This document shows positions 16,336-27,373 of a stretch of DNA of 64,000 nucleotides, one piece after another. The notes under the pieces are model-generated. The model was not told the DNA's origin and ran no database searches. It worked only from the letters and a program-made list of their open reading frames with translations. Position 1 is the first letter of the stretch; every line of letters starts with the position of its first letter. A program made the position numbers and the translations under genes. Source of the DNA: Massilia aurea (GTDB lineage: Bacteria > Pseudomonadota > Gammaproteobacteria > Burkholderiales > Burkholderiaceae_D); NCBI RefSeq assembly GCF_014200505.1, contig NZ_JACHBX010000003.1, forward strand, positions 558,001-622,000, read 5' to 3'.

Positions 16336-17655
16336 TTAGCGTTCCAGGCCGTCAGAGCCCAGGACTAATTGGGCGGCTTCGGTTGGGAGCGCTTCTACCG
16401 ATTTGAGCTTGCGGGCCATCTGGCGGCTGCGCACTTCGGCGTTTTCGATGTTTTTGGCTGCGCGCTCCAGCGTCGTTTTGGTGGCGGCCAGCACGTCGCC
16501 GAATTTGGTGAATTCGGTTTTGACCGCGCCCAGCACCTGCCACACTTCGGATGAGCGTTTTTCCAGCGCCAGCGTGCGAAAACCCATTTGCAGGCTGTTG
16601 AGCAAAGCGCTCAGCGTCGACGGGCCGGCGATCGTCACGCGCAGCGTGCGCTGCAGGTCGTCGGCCAGGCCAGGGCGGCGCATTACTTCGGCGTACAGGC
16701 CCTCGGTCGGCAGGAACAGGATCGCGAAGTCCGTCGTCTGTGGCGGCGAGACGTATTTGTCGCAGATCGTTTGCGCCTCGCGTCGCACGGCCCGTTCCAG
16801 CTCGGCGCCGGCGCGGATGACGCCTTCGGCGTCCGCAATGTCGGCCGCGGCCTGCAGGCGCTCGTACTGCTCCTTCGGGAACTTGGCGTCGATCGGCAGC
16901 CACAATGGCGCGCCGCCGTCGACGGTGCCCGGCAGCTTGATCGCAAACTCCACCCGCGCGTTCGAGCCTGCCACCGTCTCGACGTTCTTCGCATACTGCT
17001 CGACCGTCAGCACCTGCTCGAGCAGCATCTCCAGCTGCACCTCGCCCCACGTGCCGCGCGTCTTCACGTTCGTGAGCACACGCTTGAGGTCACCCACGCC
17101 AATGGCCAGCTGCTGCATCTCGCCCAGGCCCTGGTGGACTTTTTCCAGCCGCTCGGACACCTGGCGGAACGATTCCGTTAGCCGCGTTTCCAGCGTGGCG
17201 TGCAGCTTTTCGTCGACCGTCTGGCGCATTTCTTCCAGGCGCTTGCCGTTGTCTGCCTGCAGGTCGCGGATCTTCGACTCGAGCGTGTTACGCACTTCGA
17301 GCATGCGCTGGGCGTTCGATTCGGTGAGGTTGCCCAGCGTTTGCTGCAGCGTGTCGGCAAAGCGCTTGAGCGCGCGCGCCTGCTCTTCGCGCCCACTGCT
17401 CGATTGCAGCTGCATCTGCTGCCGCATGCTGTCAAATTGCTGGACCGAGGCATTGTGATACTGGGCCAGGTGGCCGGCGGTTTCCTGGCGCGTCGATTGC
17501 GCGCTGACCTGCAGTTCCTGGCGCAGCTCGCGCTCGAGCCGTTCGATGTGCGCGCCGTTGCCGTCGCCGCTGCCGCGCAGGCGCAGCAAGACCAGCACCA
17601 GCAACGCGATGATGAGCGCGAGGCCCACCAGGATCAGGATTTCTGCTGTCGTCAT
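16336..17655 (-). CDS. rmuC: DNA recombination protein RmuC
   Basis: 439 residues. A single N-terminal transmembrane helix (about 5-25) is followed by a long coiled coil (about 35-190) and the conserved RmuC nuclease-like domain (about 200-400). The last includes NVKTRGTWGEVQLEMLLEQ and FAIKLPG, with WLPIDAKFPKEQYERL carrying the restriction-endonuclease-fold Asp-x-Lys. RmuC limits inversions at short inverted repeats in E. coli; the biochemical activity is not settled. It is the last gene of a leftward group, four bases after the truncated hemoglobin gene, and faces mobA-moeA convergently. Confidence 0.94.
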   Translation of the reverse strand: MTTAEILILVGLALIIALLVLVLLRLRGSGDGNGAHIERLERELRQELQVSAQSTRQETAGHLAQYHNASVQQFDSMRQQMQLQSSSGREEQARALKRFADTLQQTLGNLTESNAQRMLEVRNTLESKIRDLQADNGKRLEEMRQTVDEKLHATLETRLTESFRQVSERLEKVHQGLGEMQQLAIGVGDLKRVLTNVKTRGTWGEVQLEMLLEQVLTVEQYAKNVETVAGSNARVEFAIKLPGTVDGGAPLWLPIDAKFPKEQYERLQAAADIADAEGVIRAGAELERAVRREAQTICDKYVSPPQTTDFAILFLPTEGLYAEVMRRPGLADDLQRTLRVTIAGPSTLSALLNSLQMGFRTLALEKRSSEVWQVLGAVKTEFTKFGDVLAATKTTLERAAKNIENAEVRSRQMARKLKSVEALPTEAAQLVLGSDGLER

Positions 17656-17659
17656 CGTC

Positions 17660-18061
17660 TCAATCGGCCTTGTTGCGCATCCAGTCGGCGGTTTCGAAGA
17701 AGGACGTCAGCAGGCGCACCCGCAGCGCCTCGTCATAGCCCAGGTCTTCCATCGCCCACGCCATCGCGCGCAGCCATGCATCGCGCTCCCTGGTGCCGAT
17801 CGCATACGGCAGGTGGCGCGCGCGCAGGCGCGGATGTCCATAGCGTTCGATATACAGGTCCGGGCCGCCCATCCATCCGGACAAGAACATGAACAGCTTG
17901 TCGCGCGAGCTGTCGTTGGGCACCGGGTGCATCACGTGGATGTTGGCGAACTCCGACTCGAGCTGCATCAGGTCATAGAAGCGGTCCACCAGCGCGCGTA
18001 GGCGCTCGGCGCCGCCCATGATCTCGTACAGCGTTGGCGTGTCGGCTTGCGTATCTTGCAT
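17660..18061 (-). CDS. Group 2 truncated hemoglobin
   Basis: 133 residues. The short globin fold with TLYEIMGGAERLRALVDRFY, the ERYGHPRLRARHLPY segment holding the proximal His, and a Trp in the last helix region (DAWLRAMAWAM) match group 2 (trHbO) globins. These bind O2 and are linked to oxygen or NO/peroxide handling. An ATG at 18061 is used; the open frame continues upstream but loses similarity and would overlap the permease gene. It is two bases after the permease stop and four before rmuC, so translation of the three is probably coupled. Confidence 0.88.
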   Translation of the reverse strand: MQDTQADTPTLYEIMGGAERLRALVDRFYDLMQLESEFANIHVMHPVPNDSSRDKLFMFLSGWMGGPDLYIERYGHPRLRARHLPYAIGTRERDAWLRAMAWAMEDLGYDEALRVRLLTSFFETADWMRNKAD

Positions 18062-18063
18062 GC

Positions 18064-20595
18064 TCACGCCTCCCGCAAGGTCTGCAGCGGCGGCTGACGC
18101 AGTACGCCGCGCAGGCCGAACCAGCCACCGATGATCGCGCACAGGATCCCGACCACCAGGCCAGCGAGCCACACGCCCGGCGCGAACGTCCACGGGAACT
18201 TGAACTGGTACGTCGCCAGCGCCCAGCCCAGCGCCGCAGCGCCCGTCGCTGCGAGCAGGCCTGACAGCCCGCCGACCAGCACGAACTCGATCCGCTGCGC
18301 CCGCGCCAGTTGCTGACGCGTTGCGCCCAGCGCCCGCAGCAGGCCGCCTTCACGCGTGCGCTCGGACGTCGATCCCATCAACGCCGCATACAGCACCAGC
18401 ACGCCCGAGGCCAGCGTGAACAGGAACAGGAACTCGACCGCGACCACCACCTGGTCCAGCACGTCCTGCAACTGGCGGATGATGCCCGAGACGTCGACCA
18501 CGGTCAGGTTCGGATACGCGCGCGTGAGCGCATTGCCCAGGTTCGCACCTTCAGCCGGCACGTGGAATGCCGTCATGTAGGTGGTCGGTGCATTGGCCAT
18601 CGCGGCCGGATTGATGATGACGAAGAAGTTGGCGCGCATCGAGCCCCATTCGAGCTTGCGCACGCTGGTGATCTTCGCGTCCACCATCAGGCCCGCCATA
18701 TCGAAGCGCAGGCTGTCGCCCAGCTTCAGGCCAAGGCGGTCCATGATGCTTTTCTCGACCGACGCTTCGGCCAGGCCAGGAGCATCCCTGAACCACGAGC
18801 CTTCGACGACCTCGTTCCCCTCCGGCAGCGCGTTGGTCGTCGACAGGTTGAATTCGCGGTTGGCCAGGCGGCGCGCCTCGCCGTCGGCAAAGGTGTCACT
18901 CTTGATGGCGGCGCCGTTGATCGCCGTGAGGCGCCCGCGGATCATCGGGAACAGCACCGGCTCCTTCACGTTGGCCGCCTGCAGCTGGTCTTCGACGCCC
19001 TCGGTCTGCTCGGGCAGGATGTTGATCACGAAGCGATTCGGCGCATCGGCCGGCGTGGCCGACTGCCAGGCGGCCATCAGGTCGCCCCGCACGACGGTCA
19101 GGAGCAGCAGCGCCATCAGGCCCAGCGACAGCGAGACCACCTGCACGACCGTGGCGCCGGGCCGGCGCTGCAGCGACGTGACGGCAAAGCGCCAGGCCTG
19201 TTGCGGGAACAGGTTGCGCATGCGGCGCAGCAGCTTGAGGCCCAGCCAGGCCACGAGCGCAAACACCGCGAAGCCGCCGAGGAAACCGCCGGCCGTGATC
19301 AGCGCCAGCGTCAGGTCGCCCGCCTGCCAGTAGAGCAGCAGGACGAACGCGCCCACGCCCAGGCCATAGGTCGCCAAAGCAGCCGGTTGCGGCGCGCCGG
19401 CTTCGCGCCGGATCACGCGGTTGTGCGGCACATTGCGTAACTGCAGAATCGGCGGCAGCGCAAAGCCCACCAGCAGCAGCATGCCCGTGGCCACGCCCTG
19501 CAGCGCCGGCAGGATCGACACGGGCGGCAGCTCAGTGCGGATCAGCGATGCAATCAGTTCGAGCAGCACGAAGTGCGCCCCAAAACCCACCAGCACACCG
19601 AGCACGCTACCCAGTAAGCCGACGAGGGCAAATTCAGTCACGTACATGACGGTGACCTGGTTCTGGGTCAAGCCCAGGCAGCGCAGCATCGCGCAGGCAT
19701 CCAGGTGGCGGCTCATGAAGCGGCGCGCCGCCATCGCCACGGCCACTGCCGCCAGCATCGCCGACAGCAGGCCCACGAGCGACAAAAACAAGCCCGCGCG
19801 ATCGAGCGTCGCGCGCATCTCCGGGCGCCCGTTTTCTAACGTCTCGATGCGCACGCCCTTGAGGTTGCCGTCGTTGATCTGCGCGCGCAGCCAGGTTTCG
19901 TAGGCTTTGATGGCCGTCAGGTCGTTGCGGTTGGTCGAGGCAATCTGCAGGCGGAAGTCCACGCGCGCGAAATCGTCCACCAGGCCCGTGGCCTTCAGAT
20001 CGGCCATCGACAGCATCACGCGCGGCGCGAAGTTCGCGAACGACGCGCCTTTATCGGGCTCGGTGGCGATCAGCTGGGTGATGCGCAACTGGCTGTTGCC
20101 TAGCGTGAGCATGCCGCCCACCTGCGTCGACAGCTGCGCGAGCAGGCCAGGGTCGACCCATACGGTGCCGGGCGCCGGCACGTCGCGTGTCGGCTCGCCG
20201 CGCGCGCCGCTGGCCGCGACCGGGTCGGTCGTGATCTTCATCTGGCCACGCAGCGGGTAGCCTGTTGACACCGCCTTGATCGACGAGAGCTGCGCCAGCG
20301 ACTCATCGCCCTCGCCTGCCTGCGCCATGCTCGGGAAAGTCACGGTGTCGGCCAGCAGCAGGCCGCGCCGCGCCGCTTCATCGCGCCAGGCCTGGGGCAC
20401 CGGATCATCGGTCTTGACCAGCAGGTCAGCGCCCAGCAGCTGGTGCGCGTCGCGGTCCATGCCGGCGCGCATACGGTCAGTGAAGAAGCCGACCGACGTG
20501 AGCGCCGCCACGGCGACGATCAGCGCCACCAGCAGGAAGCGCAGTTCACCGGCGCGCCAGTCGCGCGCCGTCATGCGAAGTGCCTGGACGAACAT
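18064..20595 (-). CDS. FtsX-type ABC transporter permease (YbbP-like)
   Basis: 843 residues with ten or so hydrophobic helices. The order is an N-terminal helix (about 20-40), a large periplasmic domain (40-255), a first FtsX domain with three helices (about 265-390), two further helices (about 415-460), and a second periplasmic domain and FtsX domain (about 480-843). This layout is that of E. coli YbbP and macrolide/lipoprotein-type exporters. The usual ATP-binding partner (YbbA) is not next to it. The upstream neighbour is the deaminase (20 bases away) and the downstream one the globin gene. Substrate is unknown. Confidence 0.82.
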   Translation of the reverse strand: MFVQALRMTARDWRAGELRFLLVALIVAVAALTSVGFFTDRMRAGMDRDAHQLLGADLLVKTDDPVPQAWRDEAARRGLLLADTVTFPSMAQAGEGDESLAQLSSIKAVSTGYPLRGQMKITTDPVAASGARGEPTRDVPAPGTVWVDPGLLAQLSTQVGGMLTLGNSQLRITQLIATEPDKGASFANFAPRVMLSMADLKATGLVDDFARVDFRLQIASTNRNDLTAIKAYETWLRAQINDGNLKGVRIETLENGRPEMRATLDRAGLFLSLVGLLSAMLAAVAVAMAARRFMSRHLDACAMLRCLGLTQNQVTVMYVTEFALVGLLGSVLGVLVGFGAHFVLLELIASLIRTELPPVSILPALQGVATGMLLLVGFALPPILQLRNVPHNRVIRREAGAPQPAALATYGLGVGAFVLLLYWQAGDLTLALITAGGFLGGFAVFALVAWLGLKLLRRMRNLFPQQAWRFAVTSLQRRPGATVVQVVSLSLGLMALLLLTVVRGDLMAAWQSATPADAPNRFVINILPEQTEGVEDQLQAANVKEPVLFPMIRGRLTAINGAAIKSDTFADGEARRLANREFNLSTTNALPEGNEVVEGSWFRDAPGLAEASVEKSIMDRLGLKLGDSLRFDMAGLMVDAKITSVRKLEWGSMRANFFVIINPAAMANAPTTYMTAFHVPAEGANLGNALTRAYPNLTVVDVSGIIRQLQDVLDQVVVAVEFLFLFTLASGVLVLYAALMGSTSERTREGGLLRALGATRQQLARAQRIEFVLVGGLSGLLAATGAAALGWALATYQFKFPWTFAPGVWLAGLVVGILCAIIGGWFGLRGVLRQPPLQTLREA

Positions 20596-20615
20596 GGCGT
20601 CGCTCCGTGGTTGGA

Positions 20616-21896
<1,281 letters not shown>

Positions 21897-21925
21897 TTGA
21901 CTTCGGAAACTATTAGGGACATAAT
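21897..21925 (+). promoter_or_regulatory. Probable sigma-70-type promoter of the prkA operon
   Basis: TTGACT (21897-21902), a 17-base spacer and CATAAT (21920-21925) make the best promoter match in the window. It implies a leader of about 210 bases with a perfect 7-bp hairpin (GCAGCGC CAT GCGCTGC, 22088-22104) about 40 bases before the start codon. The ribosome binding site is AAAGGAA. In enterobacteria the homologous yeaGH genes use sigma-S, whose -10 is similar. Confidence 0.6.
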
Positions 21926-22144
21926 AAATTTCAGTAACGCAAAAAAGACGCTCTCCATACTGCGGTTAGTTCGATATTTCCGGATCGACAACAAGCAATC
22001 GCACGCGCACCATCCACGACGCCGACCACACTGGCGCCGCACGTGACGACCGAACAAGGAGTACGCCAAAAATAACCGGGCCCCCGGGCAGCGCCATGCG
22101 CTGCTGTGACAGTGATTCGTTGTTGGCACATTAAAGGAAATTCA

Positions 22145-24067
22145 ATGAGCATCTTTGAAAATTACACGGCCCGCTATGAGCGTACTCGCGAAGAGGAATA
22201 CTCGATGTCCGAGTTCCTGCAGATGTGCAAGCGTGACCCGCTGACGTATGCCAGCGCACCGGAGCGCATGCTCGCCGCCATTGGCGAACCCACGCTGGTC
22301 GATACCCGTCTCGATTCGCGCATGTCGCGCATCTTCGCCAACAAGGTCATCAAGATCTATCCGGCGTTCCGCGAGTTTTATGGCATGGAAGAAGTGATCG
22401 AACAGGTCGTTTCGTATTTCCGCCACGCGGCGCAGGGCCTGGAAGAACGCAAACAGATCCTTTATTTGCTAGGCCCGGTGGGTGGCGGCAAATCGTCGAT
22501 TGCCGAAAAACTCAAGAGCCTGATGGAGCTGGTGCCCTTTTATGCGATCAAGGGTTCGCCCGTCAACGAGTCGCCCCTGGGCTTGTTCAGCGAAGACGAA
22601 GACGGCAAGATCCTCGAAGAAGATTACGGCATTCCCCGCCGCTATCTGCGCGCGGTGCCGAGTCCCTGGGCCGTCAAGCGCCTGCACGAATTCGGCGGCG
22701 ACATCAACAAGTTCCGCGTCGTGCGGCGCTATCCGTCGATCCTCAAGCAGGTCGCCATTTCCAAGACCGAACCGGGCGACGAAAACAACCAGGATATCTC
22801 GTCCCTCGTCGGCAAGGTCGACATCCGCAAGCTCGAGGATTTTTCGCAGGACGATCCGGACGCCTACAGCTATTCGGGCGGCCTGTGCCTGGCCAATCAG
22901 GGCCTGATGGAATTCGTCGAGATGTTCAAGGCGCCGATCAAGGTGCTGCACCCGCTACTCACGGCCACGCAGGAAGGCAATTACAAGGGCACCGAAGGCT
23001 TTGGCGCGATTCCGTTCGACGGCATCGTGCTGGCGCACTCGAATGAGTCCGAATGGAAGACCTTCCGCAACAACCGCAATAACGAGGCATTCCTCGACCG
23101 CATCTATATTGTCAAGGTACCGTATTGCCTGCGGGTGTCGGACGAAGTGAAGATCTACGACAAGCTGCTGCGCAATTCGTCGCTCGACAAAGCGCCCTGC
23201 GCCCCTGGCACCCTGCGCATGATGTCGCAGTTTGCCGTGCTCTCGCGCCTGAAGGATCCCGACAATTCCAGCATCTATTCCAAGATGCTCGTGTATGACG
23301 GCGACAACCTGAAAGACACCGACCCCAAAGCCAAGTCGCTGCACGAATATGTCGATTACGCGGGCGTGGACGAAGGCATGAACGGCCTGTCGACCCGCTT
23401 TGCTTTCAAGATTCTGTCGAAGGTGTTCAATTTCGACAATACCGAAGTGGCGGCCAATCCGGTGCACCTGCTGTACGTACTCGAGCAGCAGATCGAACGC
23501 GAGCAATTCCCGCCCGAGACCGAGCAGCGCTACCTGTCATATATCAAGGAACACCTGGCGCAGCGCTACGTCGACTTCATCGGCAAGGAGATTCAAACGG
23601 CCTACCTGGAAAGCTATTCCGAGTATGGGCAGAACATCTTCGACCGCTACGTCACGTTTGCCGACTTCTGGATCCAGGACCAGGAATTTCGCGATCCCGA
23701 TACCGGCGAGAGTTTCGACCGCGAGTCGCTCAACGCCGAACTGGAAAAAATCGAGAAGCCGGCCGGGATTTCGAATCCGAAGGATTTCCGCAACGAGATC
23801 GTCAACTTCAGCCTGCGCGCGCGCGCCACCAATGCCGGCAAAAATCCCGCCTGGACCAGTTATGAAAAGTTCCGCAGCGTGATCGAGAAGAAAATGTTCT
23901 CGAATACCGAGGAACTCCTGCCGGTGATTTCATTCAATGCAAAGGCAAATACCGAGGATGCGAACAAGCATGCCGATTTCGTGGCGCGCATGGTCGAGAA
24001 AGGCTATACGCCGAAGCAGGTGCGGTTGTTGTGCGAGTGGTATCTGCGCGTGCGCAAATCGTCATAA
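22145..24067 (+). CDS. prkA: PrkA/YeaG-family serine protein kinase (AAA+ domain)
   Basis: 640 residues, the usual length. An N-terminal AAA+ ATPase domain carries a Walker A-like GPVGGGKSS near residue 112. The C-terminal part (about 400-640) resembles the kinase region described for Bacillus PrkA. MSEFLQMCKRDPLTYASAPERML is the conserved start block. In E. coli the homologue YeaG acts with YeaH during nitrogen or carbon starvation. The gene is first in a three-gene operon with yeaH and spoVR, the order conserved across proteobacteria. There is a 224-base gap to yeaH without a clear terminator. Confidence 0.95.
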   Translation: MSIFENYTARYERTREEEYSMSEFLQMCKRDPLTYASAPERMLAAIGEPTLVDTRLDSRMSRIFANKVIKIYPAFREFYGMEEVIEQVVSYFRHAAQGLEERKQILYLLGPVGGGKSSIAEKLKSLMELVPFYAIKGSPVNESPLGLFSEDEDGKILEEDYGIPRRYLRAVPSPWAVKRLHEFGGDINKFRVVRRYPSILKQVAISKTEPGDENNQDISSLVGKVDIRKLEDFSQDDPDAYSYSGGLCLANQGLMEFVEMFKAPIKVLHPLLTATQEGNYKGTEGFGAIPFDGIVLAHSNESEWKTFRNNRNNEAFLDRIYIVKVPYCLRVSDEVKIYDKLLRNSSLDKAPCAPGTLRMMSQFAVLSRLKDPDNSSIYSKMLVYDGDNLKDTDPKAKSLHEYVDYAGVDEGMNGLSTRFAFKILSKVFNFDNTEVAANPVHLLYVLEQQIEREQFPPETEQRYLSYIKEHLAQRYVDFIGKEIQTAYLESYSEYGQNIFDRYVTFADFWIQDQEFRDPDTGESFDRESLNAELEKIEKPAGISNPKDFRNEIVNFSLRARATNAGKNPAWTSYEKFRSVIEKKMFSNTEELLPVISFNAKANTEDANKHADFVARMVEKGYTPKQVRLLCEWYLRVRKSS

Positions 24068-24291
24068 GCAACAGCGCATGAGCAACGGGGCATGAGTGAC
24101 AGCGCATGAGTGACAGCGTTGTCGGCTGGCCGCAGGCCGCCCGCCGGCAACGTCCCGCGCTGTGCGTGCGTCGCACGTCCGTTCACGTAGCGTATTAAGA
24201 TAAGGGCGCTGCTGTTGAAAAGGCAGCGCCACAGCGCCAACGGCGTGTCCAACACGCCAGATCCGCGCTTACATTGAGCAGGAGGCCTGTT

Positions 24292-25563
24292 TTGACTTAC
24301 CTCATCGACCGTCGCTTGCAGGGCAAGAACAAGTCTGCGGTCAACCGCGAACGCTTCCTGCGCCGCTACAAGGCGCAGATCAAGGATGCCGTCGGCCGCG
24401 CCATCAAGGGCCGCTCGATCACCGATATCGAAAACGGCGAAAAGGTCACCATCCCCGTCAAGGATGTGAACGAGCCCCACTTCGGCCACGCCCATGGCGG
24501 CGTCTGGGAAACCGTCAATCCCGGCAATACCGAATATCAAAAGGGCGACCAGTTCAGCCGCCCGCGCGGCGGTGGCGCCGGCGCCGGCCGCGGCCGCCCC
24601 GGCAACAGCGACCAGACCGTCGAGGACGATTTCATCTTTGAATTGTCGCGCGAAGAATTCATGAATTACTTCTTCGAAGATCTCGAGCTGCCGAATATGG
24701 TCAAGACGCAGTTGACCCAAACCATTGAGTACAAGAATCAGCGCGCCGGCTACAACGTCTCGGGCACCCCCTCGAATATCCACGTGCTGCGCTCGCTGCG
24801 CGGCGCCCTGGGCCGGCGCATCGCCGTGGGCGGGCCCACGCGGCGCCAGTTGGCCGAGGCCCAGGAACAATTGCAGGCGTTGTTCGACGAAGGTGCGCCG
24901 GCCGACGACCAGGGCGTCATCGAACTGCGGGATCACATTCATCACCTGCGTATCCGGCTCAATGCGATTCCGTTTATCGATCCGTTCGACCTGCGCTACG
25001 CCAACCGGATCAAGGTTCCCAAACCAAGTACCCAGGCGGTAATGTTCTGCATCATGGACGTGTCGGGGTCGATGGACGAAACCCGCAAGGACACGGCCAA
25101 GCGCTTCTTCATTCTGTTGTATCTGTTCCTGAAACGCGTGTACGAGAAAATCGATGTGGTCTTTATCCGCCACCACACGGCGGCGGCCGAGGTCGACGAG
25201 AACGAGTTCTTCCATTCGCGCGAATCGGGCGGCACCGTCGTGTCGTCGGCCCTGCACCTGCTGCAAAAAGTCATCAACGAACGCTACGGCAGCGCCGACT
25301 GGAATGCCTACGTGGCGCAAGCTTCCGACGGCGACAACTGGGACAACGATTCGGTGCTGTGCAAGCAGATCCTGTCCAATGCGATCATGCCGCGCGTTCA
25401 GTACTACACGTATGTCGAAATCACGGACGGCCCGCCACAGAATCTGTGGGAACAATACTGCGACGTCGCCAGCCAGCACCGCAACTTCGCGATGCAAAAG
25501 ATCGTGACCCCGGCCGATATCTATCCGGTGTTCCGGGAACTGTTTAAAAAGCAGGCCAAGTAG
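24292..25563 (+). CDS. yeaH: YeaH/YhbH family protein (DUF444), von Willebrand A-like
   Basis: 423 residues. The start is a TTG at 24292, supported by a near-perfect AGGAGG Shine-Dalgarno about six bases upstream and by the family-typical MTYLIDRRLQGKNKS beginning. The C-terminal half has a vWA/MIDAS-type segment MDVSGSMDE near residue 264. The N-terminal half has a Gly/Arg-rich loop (RGGGAGAGRGRP near residue 100). YeaH works with the PrkA/YeaG kinase in starvation responses; its biochemical role is unclear. It lies 42 bases before spoVR. Confidence 0.93.
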   Translation: MTYLIDRRLQGKNKSAVNRERFLRRYKAQIKDAVGRAIKGRSITDIENGEKVTIPVKDVNEPHFGHAHGGVWETVNPGNTEYQKGDQFSRPRGGGAGAGRGRPGNSDQTVEDDFIFELSREEFMNYFFEDLELPNMVKTQLTQTIEYKNQRAGYNVSGTPSNIHVLRSLRGALGRRIAVGGPTRRQLAEAQEQLQALFDEGAPADDQGVIELRDHIHHLRIRLNAIPFIDPFDLRYANRIKVPKPSTQAVMFCIMDVSGSMDETRKDTAKRFFILLYLFLKRVYEKIDVVFIRHHTAAAEVDENEFFHSRESGGTVVSSALHLLQKVINERYGSADWNAYVAQASDGDNWDNDSVLCKQILSNAIMPRVQYYTYVEITDGPPQNLWEQYCDVASQHRNFAMQKIVTPADIYPVFRELFKKQAK

Positions 25564-25605
25564 CCACGCGAACAGCCGAACCAGCCAACCGCAGCGAGGT
25601 GCCTC

Positions 25606-27129
25606 ATGCCAAGAGATCCGGACAATCCGCGCGCCCTGCCCGAACAGTCGGAATGGACTTTCGACCTGATCGAGCAGGCGCACGAAGAAATCAGGCGTGT
25701 GGCCCAACGCTATGGCCTCGACACCTACCCGAACCAGCTCGAGATCATCACCGCCGAGCAAATGATGGATGCCTACACCTCGGTCGGGATGCCGGTGTCA
25801 TACAACCACTGGTCGTTCGGCAAGCATTTCCTGAGCACCGAGAAAAGCTACCGCCGTGGCCAGATGGGCCTGGCGTACGAAATCGTCATCAATTCCAATC
25901 CCTGCATCGCCTATCTAATGGAAGAGAACAGCCTGACGATGCAGGCGCTGGTGATCGCGCATGCAGCGTACGGCCACAACTCCTTCTTCAAGGGCAATTA
26001 CCTGTTCCGAAGCTGGACTGACGCCGACGCCATCGTCGACTATATGGTGTTCGCCAAGAATTACATCGCTGAATGCGAGCAGCGCCATGGCATCGATGCG
26101 GTGGAAGAATTGCTCGATTCATGCCACGCGCTGCAGAACCATGGCGTGGACCGCTACAAGCGCCCGGCCAAGCTGTCGGTGGCGCAAGAGGCGGCGCGCA
26201 CCAAAGAGCGCGAAGACTACGCCCAGTCGCAGGTCAATGCCATCTGGCGCACGCTGCCGCTGCGTGAAGAGCAGGTGCACAGCGCCGCGCCCGTGCGCTT
26301 TCCGCCCGAGCCCGAAGAAAACCTGCTGTACTTCATTGAGAAATATGCGCCGCTGCTGGAACCATGGCAGCGCGAACTGGTGCGCATCACGCGCAAGATC
26401 TCGCAATACTTTTATCCGCAGCGCCAGACCCAAGTGATGAATGAAGGCTGGGCCACGTTCTGGCACTACACGATTTTGCAGGACCTGTATCAGGAAGGCA
26501 TCGTCGGCGACGGCTTCATGCTCGAATTCCTGCAAAGCCACACCAATGTCGTCTACCAGCCGCCGGCCAACAGTCCCTATTACAGCGGGATCAACCCGTA
26601 TGCACTCGGTTTTGCAATGATGAGCGACATCCGCCGCATCTGCGAACACCCGACCGATGAAGACCGTACCTGGTTCCCCGACATCGCCGGCAGCGACTGG
26701 CGCAAGACGCTGGACTTTGCGATGCGCAATTTCAAGGACGAGAGTTTCATTGCGCAGTACCTGTCGCCCAAGCTGATCCGCGAATTTCACTTCTTTGCCG
26801 TGCTGGACGACGATCGCAGCGACAAACTGTCCATTTCAGCCATCCACGACGACGCCGGCTACCGTTATGTACGCCACAAGCTGGCCGAACAATACAATCT
26901 TGGCAGCCGCGAGCCGAATATCCAGGTTTGGCAAGTCAATACACGCGACGACCGCGCGCTGACACTGCGGCACACGCAGTACAACCGGCGCCCGCTCAAC
27001 CAGCAGGCGCAAGAGGTCCTCAAGCATGTGGCCCGCCTGTGGGGCTTCGACGTGCGCCTCGAGACAGCCGATCCCGACGGCCACGTTGTCAGCTTCATCG
27101 AGTGCCGGCGCGAAAAGCGCACACGCTGA
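25606..27129 (+). CDS. spoVR: SpoVR family protein (YcgB-like)
   Basis: 507 residues, matching the family from start (EWTFDLIEQAHEEI) to end. Conserved blocks include MPVSYNHWSFGKHF near residue 63, the AHAAYGHNSFFKGNYLF segment near residue 125, and MNEGWATFWHYTI near residue 277, which look like a metal-binding His/Glu set. SpoVR of Bacillus affects spore cortex formation; in non-sporulating proteobacteria the homologue is co-conserved with PrkA and YeaH, as here, and is tied to stationary-phase or starvation physiology. It is the third gene of that operon and is followed by a strong hairpin at 27149. Confidence 0.95.
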   Translation: MPRDPDNPRALPEQSEWTFDLIEQAHEEIRRVAQRYGLDTYPNQLEIITAEQMMDAYTSVGMPVSYNHWSFGKHFLSTEKSYRRGQMGLAYEIVINSNPCIAYLMEENSLTMQALVIAHAAYGHNSFFKGNYLFRSWTDADAIVDYMVFAKNYIAECEQRHGIDAVEELLDSCHALQNHGVDRYKRPAKLSVAQEAARTKEREDYAQSQVNAIWRTLPLREEQVHSAAPVRFPPEPEENLLYFIEKYAPLLEPWQRELVRITRKISQYFYPQRQTQVMNEGWATFWHYTILQDLYQEGIVGDGFMLEFLQSHTNVVYQPPANSPYYSGINPYALGFAMMSDIRRICEHPTDEDRTWFPDIAGSDWRKTLDFAMRNFKDESFIAQYLSPKLIREFHFFAVLDDDRSDKLSISAIHDDAGYRYVRHKLAEQYNLGSREPNIQVWQVNTRDDRALTLRHTQYNRRPLNQQAQEVLKHVARLWGFDVRLETADPDGHVVSFIECRREKRTR

Positions 27130-27148
27130 ACGCCTGTCCTTCACCCAC

Positions 27149-27170
27149 GGATCGGCGTTCGCGCCGATCC
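27149..27170 (+). terminator. UUCG-loop hairpin after spoVR
   Basis: A perfect 9-bp stem GGATCGGCG / CGCCGATCC closed by a TTCG tetraloop, 20 bases after the spoVR stop. The T-run that follows is broken (CCTGCTTTTC about 10 bases on), so it may terminate weakly or protect the 3' end. Confidence 0.5.
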
Positions 27171-27373
27171 CGCACCCTGCTTTTCAGCCCACTTCACCTG
27201 TCAATACCACATGTGCGTAGGAACACGTACGTACTTGTGTTCGCTTGATATCGCCAATATCGGAATTTCATGGTATGTTGCCGTCATCACATGTTGGCGC
27301 TGTCACATCTACGTCATGGCAATATGGTGGTGAAGTACCTAGCAAAACTAAGTAATATAGTTTGGCGAAGCAG

